A stretch of 61,837 bases of DNA from Vibrio tasmaniensis 1F-187 (GCF_000272405.2 NZ_AJZM02000428.1:1-61837); one strand, 5' to 3'; shown: positions 18,292-27,578, numbered from the stretch's first letter. The notes: generated from the letters alone by a model not told the origin. Made by a program: numbers and translations.

Positions 18292-19659
18292 ATGAAACTA
18301 ACAGCAAAACCAGCGGCGAATAACGCTTTACTTATTTCTATTACGACACCGGATTTTAAAGGTGACGAAGCAAAAGAGTCTCTTGCCGAACTTGCTCGCT
18401 TAGTGACAACCCTAGGGTTTAAAGTCGTCGGTACGCAATCGCAACACCACAGTTCATCTCAAAGACAGAATGTGTTGGGTGCAGGTAAGCTCGCCGAAAT
18501 TGCACATCTAACTGGTTACCAAGGCTCTATTGAAGAAGCTGAAGATGAAGACTTTCTTGATGAGTCGGGTTTGTTTGATTCTGAAATCGATGAGCTAGAT
18601 TTTGATGATCTTCCAACGGGCAATTTCCAATACGGTGCCGCTGATTTTGTGGTATTTGACTGTGATTTAAGTCCATCTCAAATGCGTACTGTTGAGGCGA
18701 GTTTGGGTGTGGAAGTATTTGACCGTACTGGCATCATCATCGAAATCTTTAGCCGCCACGCTCGTACTCGTACTGCTCGTCTGCAAGTTGATATCGCTCG
18801 TTTAAACTACTTAGTGCCACGTCTTCGTGAAACGGCTGAGGGCGATAAAGAGCGTCAAATGGGTCAGGGCGCCGGTGAAACTTCACTAGAGCTAGACCGT
18901 CGTAACGTACGTGACCAAATTGCTGCGCTTAAGCGTGAGCTAGTAAGCGTACAAGATGAAATGAAGACCCGACGCACAAGGCGCGCGGAGCTTTTCACTG
19001 TTGCTTTAGTTGGCTACACCAATGCCGGTAAATCTTCGATGATGCGTGCAATGACCGCAACCGAAGTGGTGGGTGAAGATAAACTGTTCGCAACGCTAGA
19101 TACGACGGTTCGTGCGCTTCAGCCGATTACTCAACCGCGTATTCTGGTTTCAGATACAGTGGGTTTCATCAAGAAATTGCCACACGATCTGGTTGCATCA
19201 TTCCACTCAACGCTAGCAGAAGCGCACGATGCTTCATTGTTGCTTTATGTGGTTGATGCTTCTGATGTTTCATTCCGCGCACAACTTGATGTGGTACACG
19301 ACGTATTAGCACAAGTGGGTGTTGAAGGCAGCGAAAAACTATTAGTGCTGAATAAGTGCGATAGATTGACTGAAGAACAGCAATTAGAGCTGATCGAAGA
19401 ATTCCCAGATGCGATGCTAACGTCGACTCGTGATCCGCTAGATATTACGAAACTGCACAAGTACATCGTTGGTGTTGCTGAAGAAGGTATGATCGAAGAA
19501 GAGATCACTATCCCTTATTCTGGACAAGGCATTATCGGCGAGATTCGCTCAAACATGAGTGTGGTTAAAGAAGAGTACGATTACGAGTGTATTAAGTTGA
19601 CTGTTCGCTCTAGTGAAATTGATTTAGCTCGACTGAAAAAGCGTATGCAGAATTCTTAA
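18292..19659 (+). CDS. HflX-like GTPase with acidic insert
   Basis: HflX proteins are ribosome-associated GTPases that split stalled 70S ribosomes. This 455-residue member has the N-terminal nucleotide-binding region ending DLSPSQMRTVE, the linker motif GQGAGETSLELDRR, Walker A GYTNAGKSS (241-249), the switch DTVGF and NKCD. An acidic insertion at about 78-108 (many Glu and Asp) interrupts the N-terminal domain. The usual hflX lies beside hfq and miaA, which are not here, so this is probably a second, divergent paralogue. It is monocistronic, with a terminator 35 bases after the stop. Confidence 0.85.
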   Translation: MKLTAKPAANNALLISITTPDFKGDEAKESLAELARLVTTLGFKVVGTQSQHHSSSQRQNVLGAGKLAEIAHLTGYQGSIEEAEDEDFLDESGLFDSEIDELDFDDLPTGNFQYGAADFVVFDCDLSPSQMRTVEASLGVEVFDRTGIIIEIFSRHARTRTARLQVDIARLNYLVPRLRETAEGDKERQMGQGAGETSLELDRRNVRDQIAALKRELVSVQDEMKTRRTRRAELFTVALVGYTNAGKSSMMRAMTATEVVGEDKLFATLDTTVRALQPITQPRILVSDTVGFIKKLPHDLVASFHSTLAEAHDASLLLYVVDASDVSFRAQLDVVHDVLAQVGVEGSEKLLVLNKCDRLTEEQQLELIEEFPDAMLTSTRDPLDITKLHKYIVGVAEEGMIEEEITIPYSGQGIIGEIRSNMSVVKEEYDYECIKLTVRSSEIDLARLKKRMQNS

Positions 19660-19693
19660 TCTTTTATAGCGTTTAGACACAAGTTCAAATACC

Positions 19694-19721
19694 AAAAAAG
19701 AGAGCCTAGGCTCTCTTTTTT
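19694..19721. terminator. Bidirectional terminator, HflX-like gene / minE
   Basis: AAAAAAGAGAGCCT and AGGCTCTCTTTTTT are a perfect inverted repeat with A- and T-tracts on both sides, between two convergent genes. Confidence 0.93.
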
Positions 19722-19754
19722 ATTGAATCGTGATAAGCACAGCTCGAGCTCTGC

Positions 19755-20018
19755 TTATCGGTCTTCTTCTGGAAGTTTGACGTTCAGTTCTAATACTGAG
19801 ATGTCGTCATCTTTGTGTTCGAAAGTCAGATCAACCATTGATGGATCGACGTCAACGTACTTCGCAATACACTTCAAGATGTCTTCTTTTAGTTGCGGCA
19901 GATAAGACGGTGCTGGGTCGTCATGGCTGCGTCGCTCGGCAACAATGATCTGCAAACGCTCTTTAGCTAGGTTTGCGGTTGTCTTTTTTTGTGGTCTAAA
20001 AAACTCTAGTAATGACAT
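19755..20018 (-). CDS. minE: Cell-division topological specificity factor MinE
   Basis: MinE (87 aa) drives the pole-to-pole oscillation of MinD by stimulating its ATPase. The N-terminal membrane-targeting helix MSLLEFFRP and the MinD-contact region [17 protein letters not shown] (about 14-30) are intact, followed by the dimerisation domain. It is the last gene of minCDE; only six bases separate it from minD. Confidence 0.97.
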   Translation of the reverse strand: MSLLEFFRPQKKTTANLAKERLQIIVAERRSHDDPAPSYLPQLKEDILKCIAKYVDVDPSMVDLTFEHKDDDISVLELNVKLPEEDR

Positions 20019-20024
20019 TGCGAA

Positions 20025-20837
20025 TTAGCCCCCGAACAGTCTTTTGAAGATGCCTTTCTTCTGTTCCGTTAAGAAACGGAAGTCCACTTGGCTACCCAGT
20101 AGTCGCTCTACAGTATCATTGTAAGCCATACCTGCATCGGTTGCTTCGTCAAAAATAACTGGAACACCTTTGTTCGACGCGTTCAGTACTGCTTGGCTCT
20201 CTGGGATGACACCCAGTAGAGAGATGTGAAGAATCTCTTCAACGTCTTCAACACTTAGCATCTCACCTTGAGTTACACGTGCTGGGTTGTAGCGAGTCAG
20301 TAAAAGGTGCGTTTTCACTGGTTCTAAGCCATCTTCTGAACGACGAGACTTAGAATCAAGAATACCGAGAATACGGTCTGAATCGCGTACAGAAGAAACT
20401 TCTGGGTTAGTCGTAACAATCGCTTCATCAGCAAAGTAAAGCGCCATCAGAGCGCCTTGCTCGATACCTGCAGGAGAATCACAGATGATGAAATCAAAGC
20501 CCATTTCATCTAGTTCATCAAATACACGACGAACACCATCTTTTGTTAATGCATCTTTATCACGAGTTTGAGAAGCCGGAAGAATGAATAGATTCTCTGT
20601 GCGCTTGTCTTTGGTCATCGCTTGGTTCAGTGTCGCTTCGCCATTGATAACGTTAACGAAGTCGTACACAACACGACGCTCACAACCCATGATTAAATCT
20701 AGGTTACGCAGACCGATATCAAAGTCGATAACTGCGGTTTTCTTCCCTTTTAAAGCTAAGCCTGAGGCAATAGCTGCACTGGAGGTCGTTTTGCCTACCC
20801 CGCCTTTACCTGACGTTACAACGATAATGCGTGCCAT
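20025..20837 (-). CDS. minD: Septum-site ATPase MinD
   Basis: MinD (270 aa) is the membrane-bound ATPase that recruits MinC. The deviant Walker A SGKGGVGKTT has the signature lysine K11 and K16, and the C terminus KKGIFKRLFGG is the amphipathic membrane helix. The start MARIIVV was preferred over upstream in-frame starts because those overlap minC; an AGGA binding site precedes it. It lies 22 bases after minC in the same operon. Confidence 0.97.
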   Translation of the reverse strand: MARIIVVTSGKGGVGKTTSSAAIASGLALKGKKTAVIDFDIGLRNLDLIMGCERRVVYDFVNVINGEATLNQAMTKDKRTENLFILPASQTRDKDALTKDGVRRVFDELDEMGFDFIICDSPAGIEQGALMALYFADEAIVTTNPEVSSVRDSDRILGILDSKSRRSEDGLEPVKTHLLLTRYNPARVTQGEMLSVEDVEEILHISLLGVIPESQAVLNASNKGVPVIFDEATDAGMAYNDTVERLLGSQVDFRFLTEQKKGIFKRLFGG

Positions 20838-20859
20838 TTTGTTTTCCTTTTTATTTCTC

Positions 20860-21522
20860 TTATATTGCGAGGACATCAACGTGTAATACATCGTTTGCCA
20901 TACTGAACATGGTTTTCTTCTGCCAGTACTCGCTTTCAATTTGATCGCTGAGCCAGTAATTTCCAGCAATGGAGACCAGCTCGGCTTGTAAATCATTACA
21001 AATTATTTTTGCTTCAGTTTGACCACTCGCGCCTGCAATCGCACGACCGCGTAAAGTACCATGGATATGGATGCTGCCATCGGCTATGACTTCTGCGCCA
21101 GCACTCACATGGCTGAGGATCAATAGATCGCCATCTTTTGCATACACTTGCTGACCAGAACGAATAGGCGTTCTCACCACTTTTATCGGAGCCATCTTCG
21201 CTGGAGCTTGAGAAGGTGATTTACTGGCTGTCATCACTGCAAAACCAGCTTCTTTCGCTAGGTTCTGCATACGTTTATCCGAACAACCAGCCACACCTAC
21301 TGGGATCATGCCCGCTTGAGATATACCCTCTTTCAGTTGCACAAAATCGATATCACCCGCGACTTTGCTAATATTGATAACAACAGGCGCAGCAGCGAAA
21401 AAAGTGGGAGCTTGGTTTACTTTTTCTTGAAGAAAAGACACCGCATTTTCGACTTGATCATCGGATAAGTGCAAAACAGATAGCGTAAAACTGCTACCTT
21501 TTAGATCTGGATTACTAGACAT
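20860..21522 (-). CDS. minC: Septum-site inhibitor MinC
   Basis: MinC (220 aa) blocks FtsZ polymerisation away from midcell. The N-terminal FtsZ-binding domain (about 1-105) is joined by an Ala/Pro/Ser-rich linker (about 105-118) to the beta-helical C-terminal domain, with the MinD-binding run [16 protein letters not shown] and GRAIAGASG. It is the first gene of minCDE and divergent from ycgL. Confidence 0.96.
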   Translation of the reverse strand: MSSNPDLKGSSFTLSVLHLSDDQVENAVSFLQEKVNQAPTFFAAAPVVINISKVAGDIDFVQLKEGISQAGMIPVGVAGCSDKRMQNLAKEAGFAVMTASKSPSQAPAKMAPIKVVRTPIRSGQQVYAKDGDLLILSHVSAGAEVIADGSIHIHGTLRGRAIAGASGQTEAKIICNDLQAELVSIAGNYWLSDQIESEYWQKKTMFSMANDVLHVDVLAI

Positions 21523-21741
21523 CGAAAACTACAGGACCTCAATAGCGGATTGGTACAATTTCTTTATCAATAAAATAAAGGGCGTTGCCTGAAACTTGGT
21601 TTATCATGTTATATTCCCAAACCAAGCACAGCAAGTAATCTTGTTGTCAAATGAACGTTTTGTTCCCAATATTTCCCTTAACATAAACTATTGATCTCGT
21701 AAGTGAGAGTTTTGTAGTCATAAACAATAAAAAGGTTTGTC

Positions 21742-22032
21742 ATGCTGTGTTCTATATATAAAAGTTCAAAGAAAGAAGGAACATACCTTTATATCCCTAA
21801 GAAGGATGATTTCTCACAAGTTCCTGACGCATTGATGCAAATGTTTGGTAAACCTAGTTTTGTAATGGTAATTAAAATGGATGGCCGTAAACTGGCGCAA
21901 GTGAACATCGATAAAGTGAGAGAATCACTGAACACCGATGGTTTCTTTTTGCAGGTTCCGCCACCACCGGTTAATGAACTTGAACTTCATAAAGAGCGTA
22001 AAGCTCAGCAAAACGTTCAAGACGAAGAGTGA
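21742..22032 (+). CDS. ycgL: YcgL domain protein
   Basis: This is a 96-residue protein of the YcgL family, whose fold is known but whose function is not. The family core [18 protein letters not shown] and the FLQVPPP segment are present. The divergent arrangement with minC is the same as in E. coli. It is followed after 30 bases by the lytic transglycosylase gene and is probably cotranscribed with it. Confidence 0.93.
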   Translation: MLCSIYKSSKKEGTYLYIPKKDDFSQVPDALMQMFGKPSFVMVIKMDGRKLAQVNIDKVRESLNTDGFFLQVPPPPVNELELHKERKAQQNVQDEE

Positions 22033-22062
22033 TAGCTACCTTAATTCAGGGAGGAGTGATCG

Positions 22063-23061
22063 TTGAGTAAATTTTCGAAAACCATATTGGCTGTGTCGGC
22101 ATTACTATTGGGTAATAGCCTGACGATTGGTTCAGTTCAGGCTGAAGAGCTGAGCTTTGAGCAATATGTAGAGAAACTAAAGCAACAAGGCCGTGCAGAA
22201 GGCATCTCTGAAACGATCATTGATCAGGCCTTTGATGGTGTGACGTTTAAGCCAAGAGCGGTGAAAGCCGATAAGAATCAACCTGAGAAAAAACTGACTC
22301 TGGATGAATACATTCCACGCGCGGTTCCAGATTGGAAAGTGAAGCAGGCGAGATCGCTTTATAAGAAGCATTATTCAGCGTTGAAGCGCATTGGTGATGA
22401 ATATGGTGTTCAACCAAGATTCATTGTCGCGCTATGGGGTGTTGAGAGTAACTTTGGTAAGTTCACGGGTAACTACAGTGTTATTGATGCTCTCACGACT
22501 ATGGCCTATGAAGGACGTAGAGAAGCCTTCTTCCGTAGCGAAGCGATGGCGGCGTTGAAGATTCTTGATCAAGGCCATATTGCACCACAAGAGATGAAAG
22601 GATCCTGGGCTGGTGCGATGGGGCAGCCTCAGTTTATGCCAAGCTCATTCTTAGCTTATGCCGCTGACGGTAACGGCGACGGCAAGAAAGATATTTGGGG
22701 TACTGAAGAAGATGTATTTGCTTCAGCGGCGAATTATCTCAGCCAATCGGGTTGGGATGACAAATATACTTGGGGCCGTCAGGTTCACGTACCGTCGACT
22801 GTGTCTATTGAAATGCAAGGCCGAGGCGAAGACAAAGCGAAATACTTAAAAGAGTGGTCTGAACTCGGTATTAAGCGCTTTGACGATCGCCCACTACCAA
22901 CGCTTGATGAAGATATTAAAGCTTGGCTAATTATGCCAGACGATGAAACTGGCCGTTCTTACCTCATTTACAACAACTACAATGTGTTAATGAAGTGGAA
23001 TCGTTCTTACTACTTTGCTTTGGCAGTTAGCCACTTAGCAGACAGAATTAAGTTTGATTAA
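22063..23061 (+). CDS. Lytic murein transglycosylase, MltB family
   Basis: This 332-residue periplasmic enzyme should cleave peptidoglycan glycan strands with formation of anhydro-muramic ends. A signal peptide (about 1-28, ending VQA) is present without a lipobox cysteine, so it is soluble, unlike E. coli MltB. The catalytic glutamate is E128 in LWGVESNFG; SWAGAMGQPQFMPSSF and the DGNGDGKKDIW segment are family marks. The start is a TTG with GGGAGGAG (22049-22056) six bases ahead. Confidence 0.9.
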   Translation: MSKFSKTILAVSALLLGNSLTIGSVQAEELSFEQYVEKLKQQGRAEGISETIIDQAFDGVTFKPRAVKADKNQPEKKLTLDEYIPRAVPDWKVKQARSLYKKHYSALKRIGDEYGVQPRFIVALWGVESNFGKFTGNYSVIDALTTMAYEGRREAFFRSEAMAALKILDQGHIAPQEMKGSWAGAMGQPQFMPSSFLAYAADGNGDGKKDIWGTEEDVFASAANYLSQSGWDDKYTWGRQVHVPSTVSIEMQGRGEDKAKYLKEWSELGIKRFDDRPLPTLDEDIKAWLIMPDDETGRSYLIYNNYNVLMKWNRSYYFALAVSHLADRIKFD

Positions 23062-23131
23062 TCGACCTAATTTGATTAACAGATTTAGGTCGCTTTGAAT
23101 AGCATTTGGTCTACCATAGGCAGAACGAACT

Positions 23132-23155
23132 AAAGGACTCTTCGGAGTCCTTTTT
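23132..23155 (+). terminator. Terminator of ycgL-transglycosylase operon
   Basis: AAAGGACTC (23132-23140) and GAGTCCTTT (23145-23153) close a UUCG tetraloop, followed by T-rich sequence. It lies inside an upstream extension of the LysR frame, which argues against any earlier start for that gene. Confidence 0.93.
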
Positions 23156-23189
23156 CTTTTATATTTCAGAGATTTTTAAAGGTGACCTT

Positions 23190-24134
23190 GTGCTAACAGA
23201 TAGAGCCGCACAGATGGTGATATTCCATGCGTTAATCAAGCATGAAGGCTTTACCAGTGCAGCAAAAAGTTTGAATGTGTCGGTGTCTCACATCAGTAAG
23301 CAAGTTGCTTTGCTCGAGGATTCGATAGGTATCAAGCTGGTGCAAAGAACCACACGCAGCCTGACACTAACTGAAGCAGGGGAAGTGTTCTATCAGCATT
23401 GTGAGCAGCTGTTCAATACGGTGAAAGCGGCTCAAATGGATATGGATAGCCAGCGTGACGACATTTCTGGAATATTCCGCATAGGCTTGTCTCAGTCATT
23501 TGGCACACTGCATATCATTCCAGCGATTGATCAGCTCAGACAGCTCTATCCGCAGCTGAGAATTGAAGTGCATTTGTTCGATTACAAAGTGGATATGATT
23601 GAGGAGCGCTTGGATCTTTGGATCACCAATAATGAAGACCTGCCAGAAGGTTATATTGCGCAGCGTTTAGCCGACAGCCAATTTGTGGTAGCCGCATCAC
23701 CGGATTATCTGATTAAAGCTGGTACTCCTCATGTGCCATCTGATCTGATTGACCATAACTGTCTTATCTATCGCAGCCGTGAACGAGACTACACGTCATG
23801 GGCGTTTGATAACGGGCAAGAAAACCTCAGTGTCAAAGTGGCGGGCGATTACTCGGTGGATTTGGCTGAGGCGGTACGAGACGCAGCTGTATCTGGATGG
23901 GGTGTTGCTTATTTGGCGACTTATTTAGTCAAAGAGGAGTTTAGAACAGGCAAGTTAATCCAAGTATTACCAGAATGGAGAGCCAGTCAGTTGATGCCAT
24001 TCTATGCCGTCTATCCGAGTCGAAAGAACATGCCAAAGAAGCTTTCAGCAGTGATTGAGTTCATCAAACAGCATGTTGGTTCGCCGACGTATTGGGACAA
24101 AAACCTCAAAACTTGCGTTGAGCTGCATCGTTAA
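23190..24134 (+). CDS. LysR family transcriptional regulator
   Basis: This 314-residue regulator has a winged helix-turn-helix at about residues 1-60 (GFTSAAKSLNVSVSHISKQV) and a LysR substrate-binding domain after residue 90. The GTG start is chosen because AGGTG lies five bases upstream and because earlier in-frame codons cross a strong terminator. The target genes and inducer are unknown; the neighbouring nupC is in the same direction 205 bases later and has its own predicted promoter. Confidence 0.88.
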   Translation: MLTDRAAQMVIFHALIKHEGFTSAAKSLNVSVSHISKQVALLEDSIGIKLVQRTTRSLTLTEAGEVFYQHCEQLFNTVKAAQMDMDSQRDDISGIFRIGLSQSFGTLHIIPAIDQLRQLYPQLRIEVHLFDYKVDMIEERLDLWITNNEDLPEGYIAQRLADSQFVVAASPDYLIKAGTPHVPSDLIDHNCLIYRSRERDYTSWAFDNGQENLSVKVAGDYSVDLAEAVRDAAVSGWGVAYLATYLVKEEFRTGKLIQVLPEWRASQLMPFYAVYPSRKNMPKKLSAVIEFIKQHVGSPTYWDKNLKTCVELHR

Positions 24135-24272
24135 TTGTTTCCTAATTCATAAATATAATTTCCATATGGAAAAAGTATGCTTTTTGAACAAGTTAATCCA
24201 TTAAAATTCAATGCTTTAATCTAATCTTGGGCAAGTTGCTGATAATCCCAACATCACATTAACAACCGCACC

Positions 24273-24300
24273 TTGCCGCAAACGATTTCCTCTATACAAT
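24273..24300 (+). promoter_or_regulatory. nupC promoter with PurR-like operator
   Basis: TTGCCG (24273-24278) and TACAAT (24295-24300), 16 bases apart, form a sigma-70-type promoter. CCGCAAACGATTTCCT (24276-24291) overlaps it and matches the PurR consensus ANGCAANCGNTTNCNT at every fixed position except the first. Repression of nucleoside uptake by PurR with purine corepressor is the inferred role. Confidence 0.6.
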
Positions 24301-24339
24301 GCGTCGCCTTTCCTACCTACAACTTTTAGGTTGACGCAT

Positions 24340-25539
24340 ATGGCTTCCCTACTTGGAATTATCACTATTTTAGTAGCCGCTTGGTTACTATCTACGGACA
24401 GAAAAAATATCCCGCTAAGAACTGTCTCTTTGGCTTTCTTACTGCAAATCTCATTCGCGCTATTGGTTCTTTATGTGCCAATGGGTAAAGAAGCGCTGAA
24501 TGCAGCTACTGGTGCGGTGTCTAGCTTGATCAACTACGGTCAAGAGGGGATTAACTTCCTATTCGGCGGCCTAACGAATAACGGATTTGTTTTCGCTATT
24601 AACGTTCTCGGCATCATTATCTTTTTCTCTGCATTGATTTCAGGTTTGTATCACATCGGCTTTATGCCAAAGGTGATCAACATAATCGGCGGTGCTTTGC
24701 AGAAGTTTCTAGGCACAGGTCGTGCGGAGTCACTATCTGCAACGGCAAACATTTTTGTTGGCATGATCGAAGCGCCATTGGTGGTTAAGCCTTACCTAAA
24801 ACATATGACGGACTCACAACTGTTTGCTGTGATGGTATGTGGTTTGGCTTCTGTTGCTGGCGGCACGCTAGTGGGTTATGCATCGCTGGGTGTTGACCTA
24901 AACTATCTGATCGCTGCGGCATTCATGTCGGCACCAGCTGGTCTATTGATGGCTAAAATCTTAGTACCAGGCAGCCCAGAGGATGTTCAAGAAAATATTG
25001 AGTCTGGTGTAGAGATTCCACGAGCAACAAACGTAGTTGAGGCAATGGCAGATGGGGCTATGTCTGGACTTCGTATTGCCGTTGCGGTGGGTGCGACACT
25101 TCTAGCCTTTATCAGTGTGATTGCGATGCTGAATGGCTTGTTAGGTATTGTTGGTGGCTGGTTTGGCGTAAACCTAAGCTTCGAACTTATCCTAGGTTAT
25201 GTGTTCGCACCCGTTGCATGGCTGATCGGTGTACCGTGGTCTGAAGCTGTGGTTGCAGGTTCGCTGATCGGTAATAAGATTGTTGTGAACGAATTTGTGG
25301 CTTTCATCCAGTTAATGGACGTAAAAGATGCACTGAGTGAGCACTCAAAAGCGATCGTTACTTTTGCACTATGTGGTTTTGCTAACATCTCTACCATGGC
25401 GATTCTGATTGGCGGTTTGGGTAGCTTAGTTCCTGAGCGTCGCTCTTTCATCTCACAATATGGCTTCAAAGCGATTTGTGCGGGTGTGCTTGCCAACTTA
25501 ATGAGCGCTGCGATCGCTGGCGTGGTGCTTTCTCTGTAG
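24340..25539 (+). CDS. nupC: NupC family nucleoside:cation symporter
   Basis: This 399-residue concentrative nucleoside transporter lies in the inner membrane and imports nucleosides with H+ or Na+. Three N-terminal helices are followed by the transport core, with FVGMIEAPLVVKPYL, GYASLGVDL, NKIVVNEFVAF and GFANISTMAI, the conserved nucleoside-site motifs. The ATG at 24340 is preferred over a TTG nine bases earlier because TTTAGG is better placed for it. A PurR-like operator overlaps the promoter. Confidence 0.92.
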   Translation: MASLLGIITILVAAWLLSTDRKNIPLRTVSLAFLLQISFALLVLYVPMGKEALNAATGAVSSLINYGQEGINFLFGGLTNNGFVFAINVLGIIIFFSALISGLYHIGFMPKVINIIGGALQKFLGTGRAESLSATANIFVGMIEAPLVVKPYLKHMTDSQLFAVMVCGLASVAGGTLVGYASLGVDLNYLIAAAFMSAPAGLLMAKILVPGSPEDVQENIESGVEIPRATNVVEAMADGAMSGLRIAVAVGATLLAFISVIAMLNGLLGIVGGWFGVNLSFELILGYVFAPVAWLIGVPWSEAVVAGSLIGNKIVVNEFVAFIQLMDVKDALSEHSKAIVTFALCGFANISTMAILIGGLGSLVPERRSFISQYGFKAICAGVLANLMSAAIAGVVLSL

Positions 25540-25566
25540 CTAGATGATAAGTACAGAGTGGATGAG

Positions 25567-25602
25567 TCAGTCACTTTATTTCCCCTATAGTAAAGTGACT
25601 GA
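25567..25602. repeat. Stem-loop after nupC
   Basis: TCAGTCACTTTA (25567-25578) and TAAAGTGACTGA (25591-25602) are perfect 12-base arms with a 12-base loop. Without a T-run it is more likely a 3' end stabiliser than a full terminator. Confidence 0.6.
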
Positions 25603-25633
25603 TTAATCACAATAATATTCGGTTAGCGTGAAA

Positions 25634-25673
25634 AAGAGAGCCTATAGTGTAAGAACGTAGGCTTTCTTATTTC
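25634..25673 (+). terminator. Terminator-like hairpin downstream of nupC
   Basis: AAGAGAGCCTA (25634-25644) pairs with TAGGCTTTCTT (25658-25668), one G-U pair, followed by ATTTC. Together with the preceding stem-loop it probably ends the nupC transcript. Confidence 0.65.
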
Positions 25674-25681
25674 ATTGAATA

Positions 25682-25708
25682 GTTTGTACCACAGGGTGTG
25701 GTGCAAAC
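25682..25708 (+). promoter_or_regulatory. Hairpin in the leader of the antiporter gene, next to its ribosome binding site
   Basis: GTTTGTACCACA (25682-25693) pairs with TGTGGTGCAAAC (25697-25708), one wobble pair, over a three-base loop. CCTTTT follows, and the AGGGG ribosome binding site begins six bases later (25714). It could work as an attenuator or as translational control of the antiporter, or it could be a third terminator of nupC if the antiporter promoter lies inside it. Confidence 0.5.
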
Positions 25709-25723
25709 CTTTTAGGGGCACAA

Positions 25724-27538
25724 ATGGATTTGTCGATTACTTCTTCTTTGGCGTTAATTGGACTCTTGTCTTTAGCTTGTCAGCTGCTCGGCTGGCGTTT
25801 ACGTCTTCCCGCTATTCTTCCTCTCCTAATCGTTGGCCTGTTGTTAGGTCCTGGCCTGAATATTCTAAATCCCGATGCCATTTTCGGTGATGTGCTGTTT
25901 CCTATGATTTCATTAGGCGTTGCCATCATCCTGTTTGAAGGGGCATTAACCCTAAATTTCAAAGAAATCAGAGGCCATGGTCGGATGGTGACTCATCTCG
26001 TGAGTTTCGGCATGTTGATTACATGGGCGTGTATCGTGGTGGGTGCTTACTACTTTGTGGACTTTAGTTGGCCGTTAGCCGCACTGTTTGGTGCATTAGT
26101 CGTGGTAACTGGCCCAACGGTGATCGTACCCATGCTTCGCAGTATTCAGCCTAAATCCTCCTTAGGCAGTATCTTGCGATGGGAAGGGATAGTGATTGAT
26201 CCGATTGGCGCTCTGTTTGCGGTTCTCGTTTACGAGTACATCGTTTCTTCTGCCGACCCTACCGGACACGTTCTGTCAGCTCTGGGCCTGACGTTAGTCA
26301 TAGGTTTAGGCTTAGGGATCATCGGTGGCCATTTGATTGCCAAGATGCTGCAAGGGCATTGGGTACCGCACTATTTACGTAATGTGGCTGTGCTGACGCT
26401 AATGTTGGCGGCGTTCTCGTTTTCCAATGACCTGAGTGAAGAATCGGGTTTATTAACCGTGACCATCATGGGGATCTGGCTTGCCAACGTGAAGGGCTTG
26501 GATATCGAAGACATCATCGAATTCAAAGAAACCTTAACCGTGTTGCTTATTTCTGCGTTGTTTATTCTGTTAGCGAGCAGGCTCGATTCAGGAACCTTCC
26601 TCTCGATAGGTTGGGGTGGGGTTGGCCTGTTAGCGATAGTGATGCTGGTGGCGCGTCCTTTGAGCGTGTGGGTCAGCGGGATCGGTACGGATCTTACTTC
26701 TGCGGATAAATGGTTTTTGAGCTGGATGGCGCCGCGCGGGATCGTGGCTGCCGCGGTTTCTTCTCTGTTTGCTATCAAACTTCAAGAGAAGCAATTGATT
26801 GAAGGGGCTGATCTACTGGTGCCAATGGTGTTCTTGGTCATCATCGGTACGGTTGTGATTCAAAGCCTTACCGCAAGTTGGTGGGCGAGAAGGTTGGGTG
26901 TGACTCAAGAGAAAGCGCAAGGGGTTATCTTCTTTGGCGCGACTCATTTTGCAAGACAGTTTGCCAAGGTGCTGGCGACACAAAATATCAACAGTGTACT
27001 TGCCGATACCAACTGGGAAAGCATTCGTTTGGCGCGTATGGATAACCTGAGTGTCTATTTTGGTAACCCAGCCTCAAGCCACGCGGAAAATAATCTGGAA
27101 TTGGACGGGATAGGGCGCGCGATGATCGTCTCGCCTTATCGTCAAACCAATCCATTAGTCAGCATGCATTATCAAGATGAGTTTGGTGAAAATAAGGTGT
27201 TTGAGCTTGAATCGACAGAAACTAAACACGAAAGGCATTCAGTGAGCCGAGATGGTAACAGAAGCCTGTTTTCGGAAGGAATTACCTATTCCAAGCTTAA
27301 CTCCTTGATGGCTCAAGGCAGCCAAATTAAGAGCACGGGATTGACCGATGCGTTTGACCTTAATGAGTTTAACGCGCTGTATCCTAAAGCGATTCCACTC
27401 GGTGTGATTACTGGTGGTGATTTCCGTTTAGTAACACAAGGTTCTGATTTGGAAAAACTCATATCAACGGAGTGTGCGATCATTAGTTTATTGCCGCCTT
27501 CTGAACAGACGGAAAAAATCGAGATACCAGATAAGTAG
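25724..27538 (+). CDS. CPA1 family cation:proton antiporter with C-terminal nucleotide-binding-like domain
   Basis: This 604-residue protein has about twelve membrane segments (residues 1-395) with CPA1 marks: FEGALTLNFKEI, ALVVVTGPTVIVPML and the ion-binding WEGIVIDPIGA. The cytosolic tail (about 400-604) begins like a Rossmann/RCK domain (GVIFFGATHFARQFAK), suggesting gating by a nucleotide or ion. It should exchange Na+ or K+ for H+ and help pH or salt balance. AGGGG at 25714-25718 precedes the ATG, and a hairpin lies just upstream. Confidence 0.87.
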   Translation: MDLSITSSLALIGLLSLACQLLGWRLRLPAILPLLIVGLLLGPGLNILNPDAIFGDVLFPMISLGVAIILFEGALTLNFKEIRGHGRMVTHLVSFGMLITWACIVVGAYYFVDFSWPLAALFGALVVVTGPTVIVPMLRSIQPKSSLGSILRWEGIVIDPIGALFAVLVYEYIVSSADPTGHVLSALGLTLVIGLGLGIIGGHLIAKMLQGHWVPHYLRNVAVLTLMLAAFSFSNDLSEESGLLTVTIMGIWLANVKGLDIEDIIEFKETLTVLLISALFILLASRLDSGTFLSIGWGGVGLLAIVMLVARPLSVWVSGIGTDLTSADKWFLSWMAPRGIVAAAVSSLFAIKLQEKQLIEGADLLVPMVFLVIIGTVVIQSLTASWWARRLGVTQEKAQGVIFFGATHFARQFAKVLATQNINSVLADTNWESIRLARMDNLSVYFGNPASSHAENNLELDGIGRAMIVSPYRQTNPLVSMHYQDEFGENKVFELESTETKHERHSVSRDGNRSLFSEGITYSKLNSLMAQGSQIKSTGLTDAFDLNEFNALYPKAIPLGVITGGDFRLVTQGSDLEKLISTECAIISLLPPSEQTEKIEIPDK

Positions 27539-27578
27539 CAACGAGCACTGCATCAGAAGCGAGTTGCCTTGATTCAAA

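Noticed and set aside
20838..20996. 53-codon upstream extension of minD
   Set aside because: It overlaps the end of minC in another frame and has no similarity to MinD; the start MARIIVV is preceded by AGGA.
23106..23189. Longer N terminus of the LysR gene
   Set aside because: The extension runs through a strong UUCG terminator hairpin, and the family N terminus fits the GTG at 23190.
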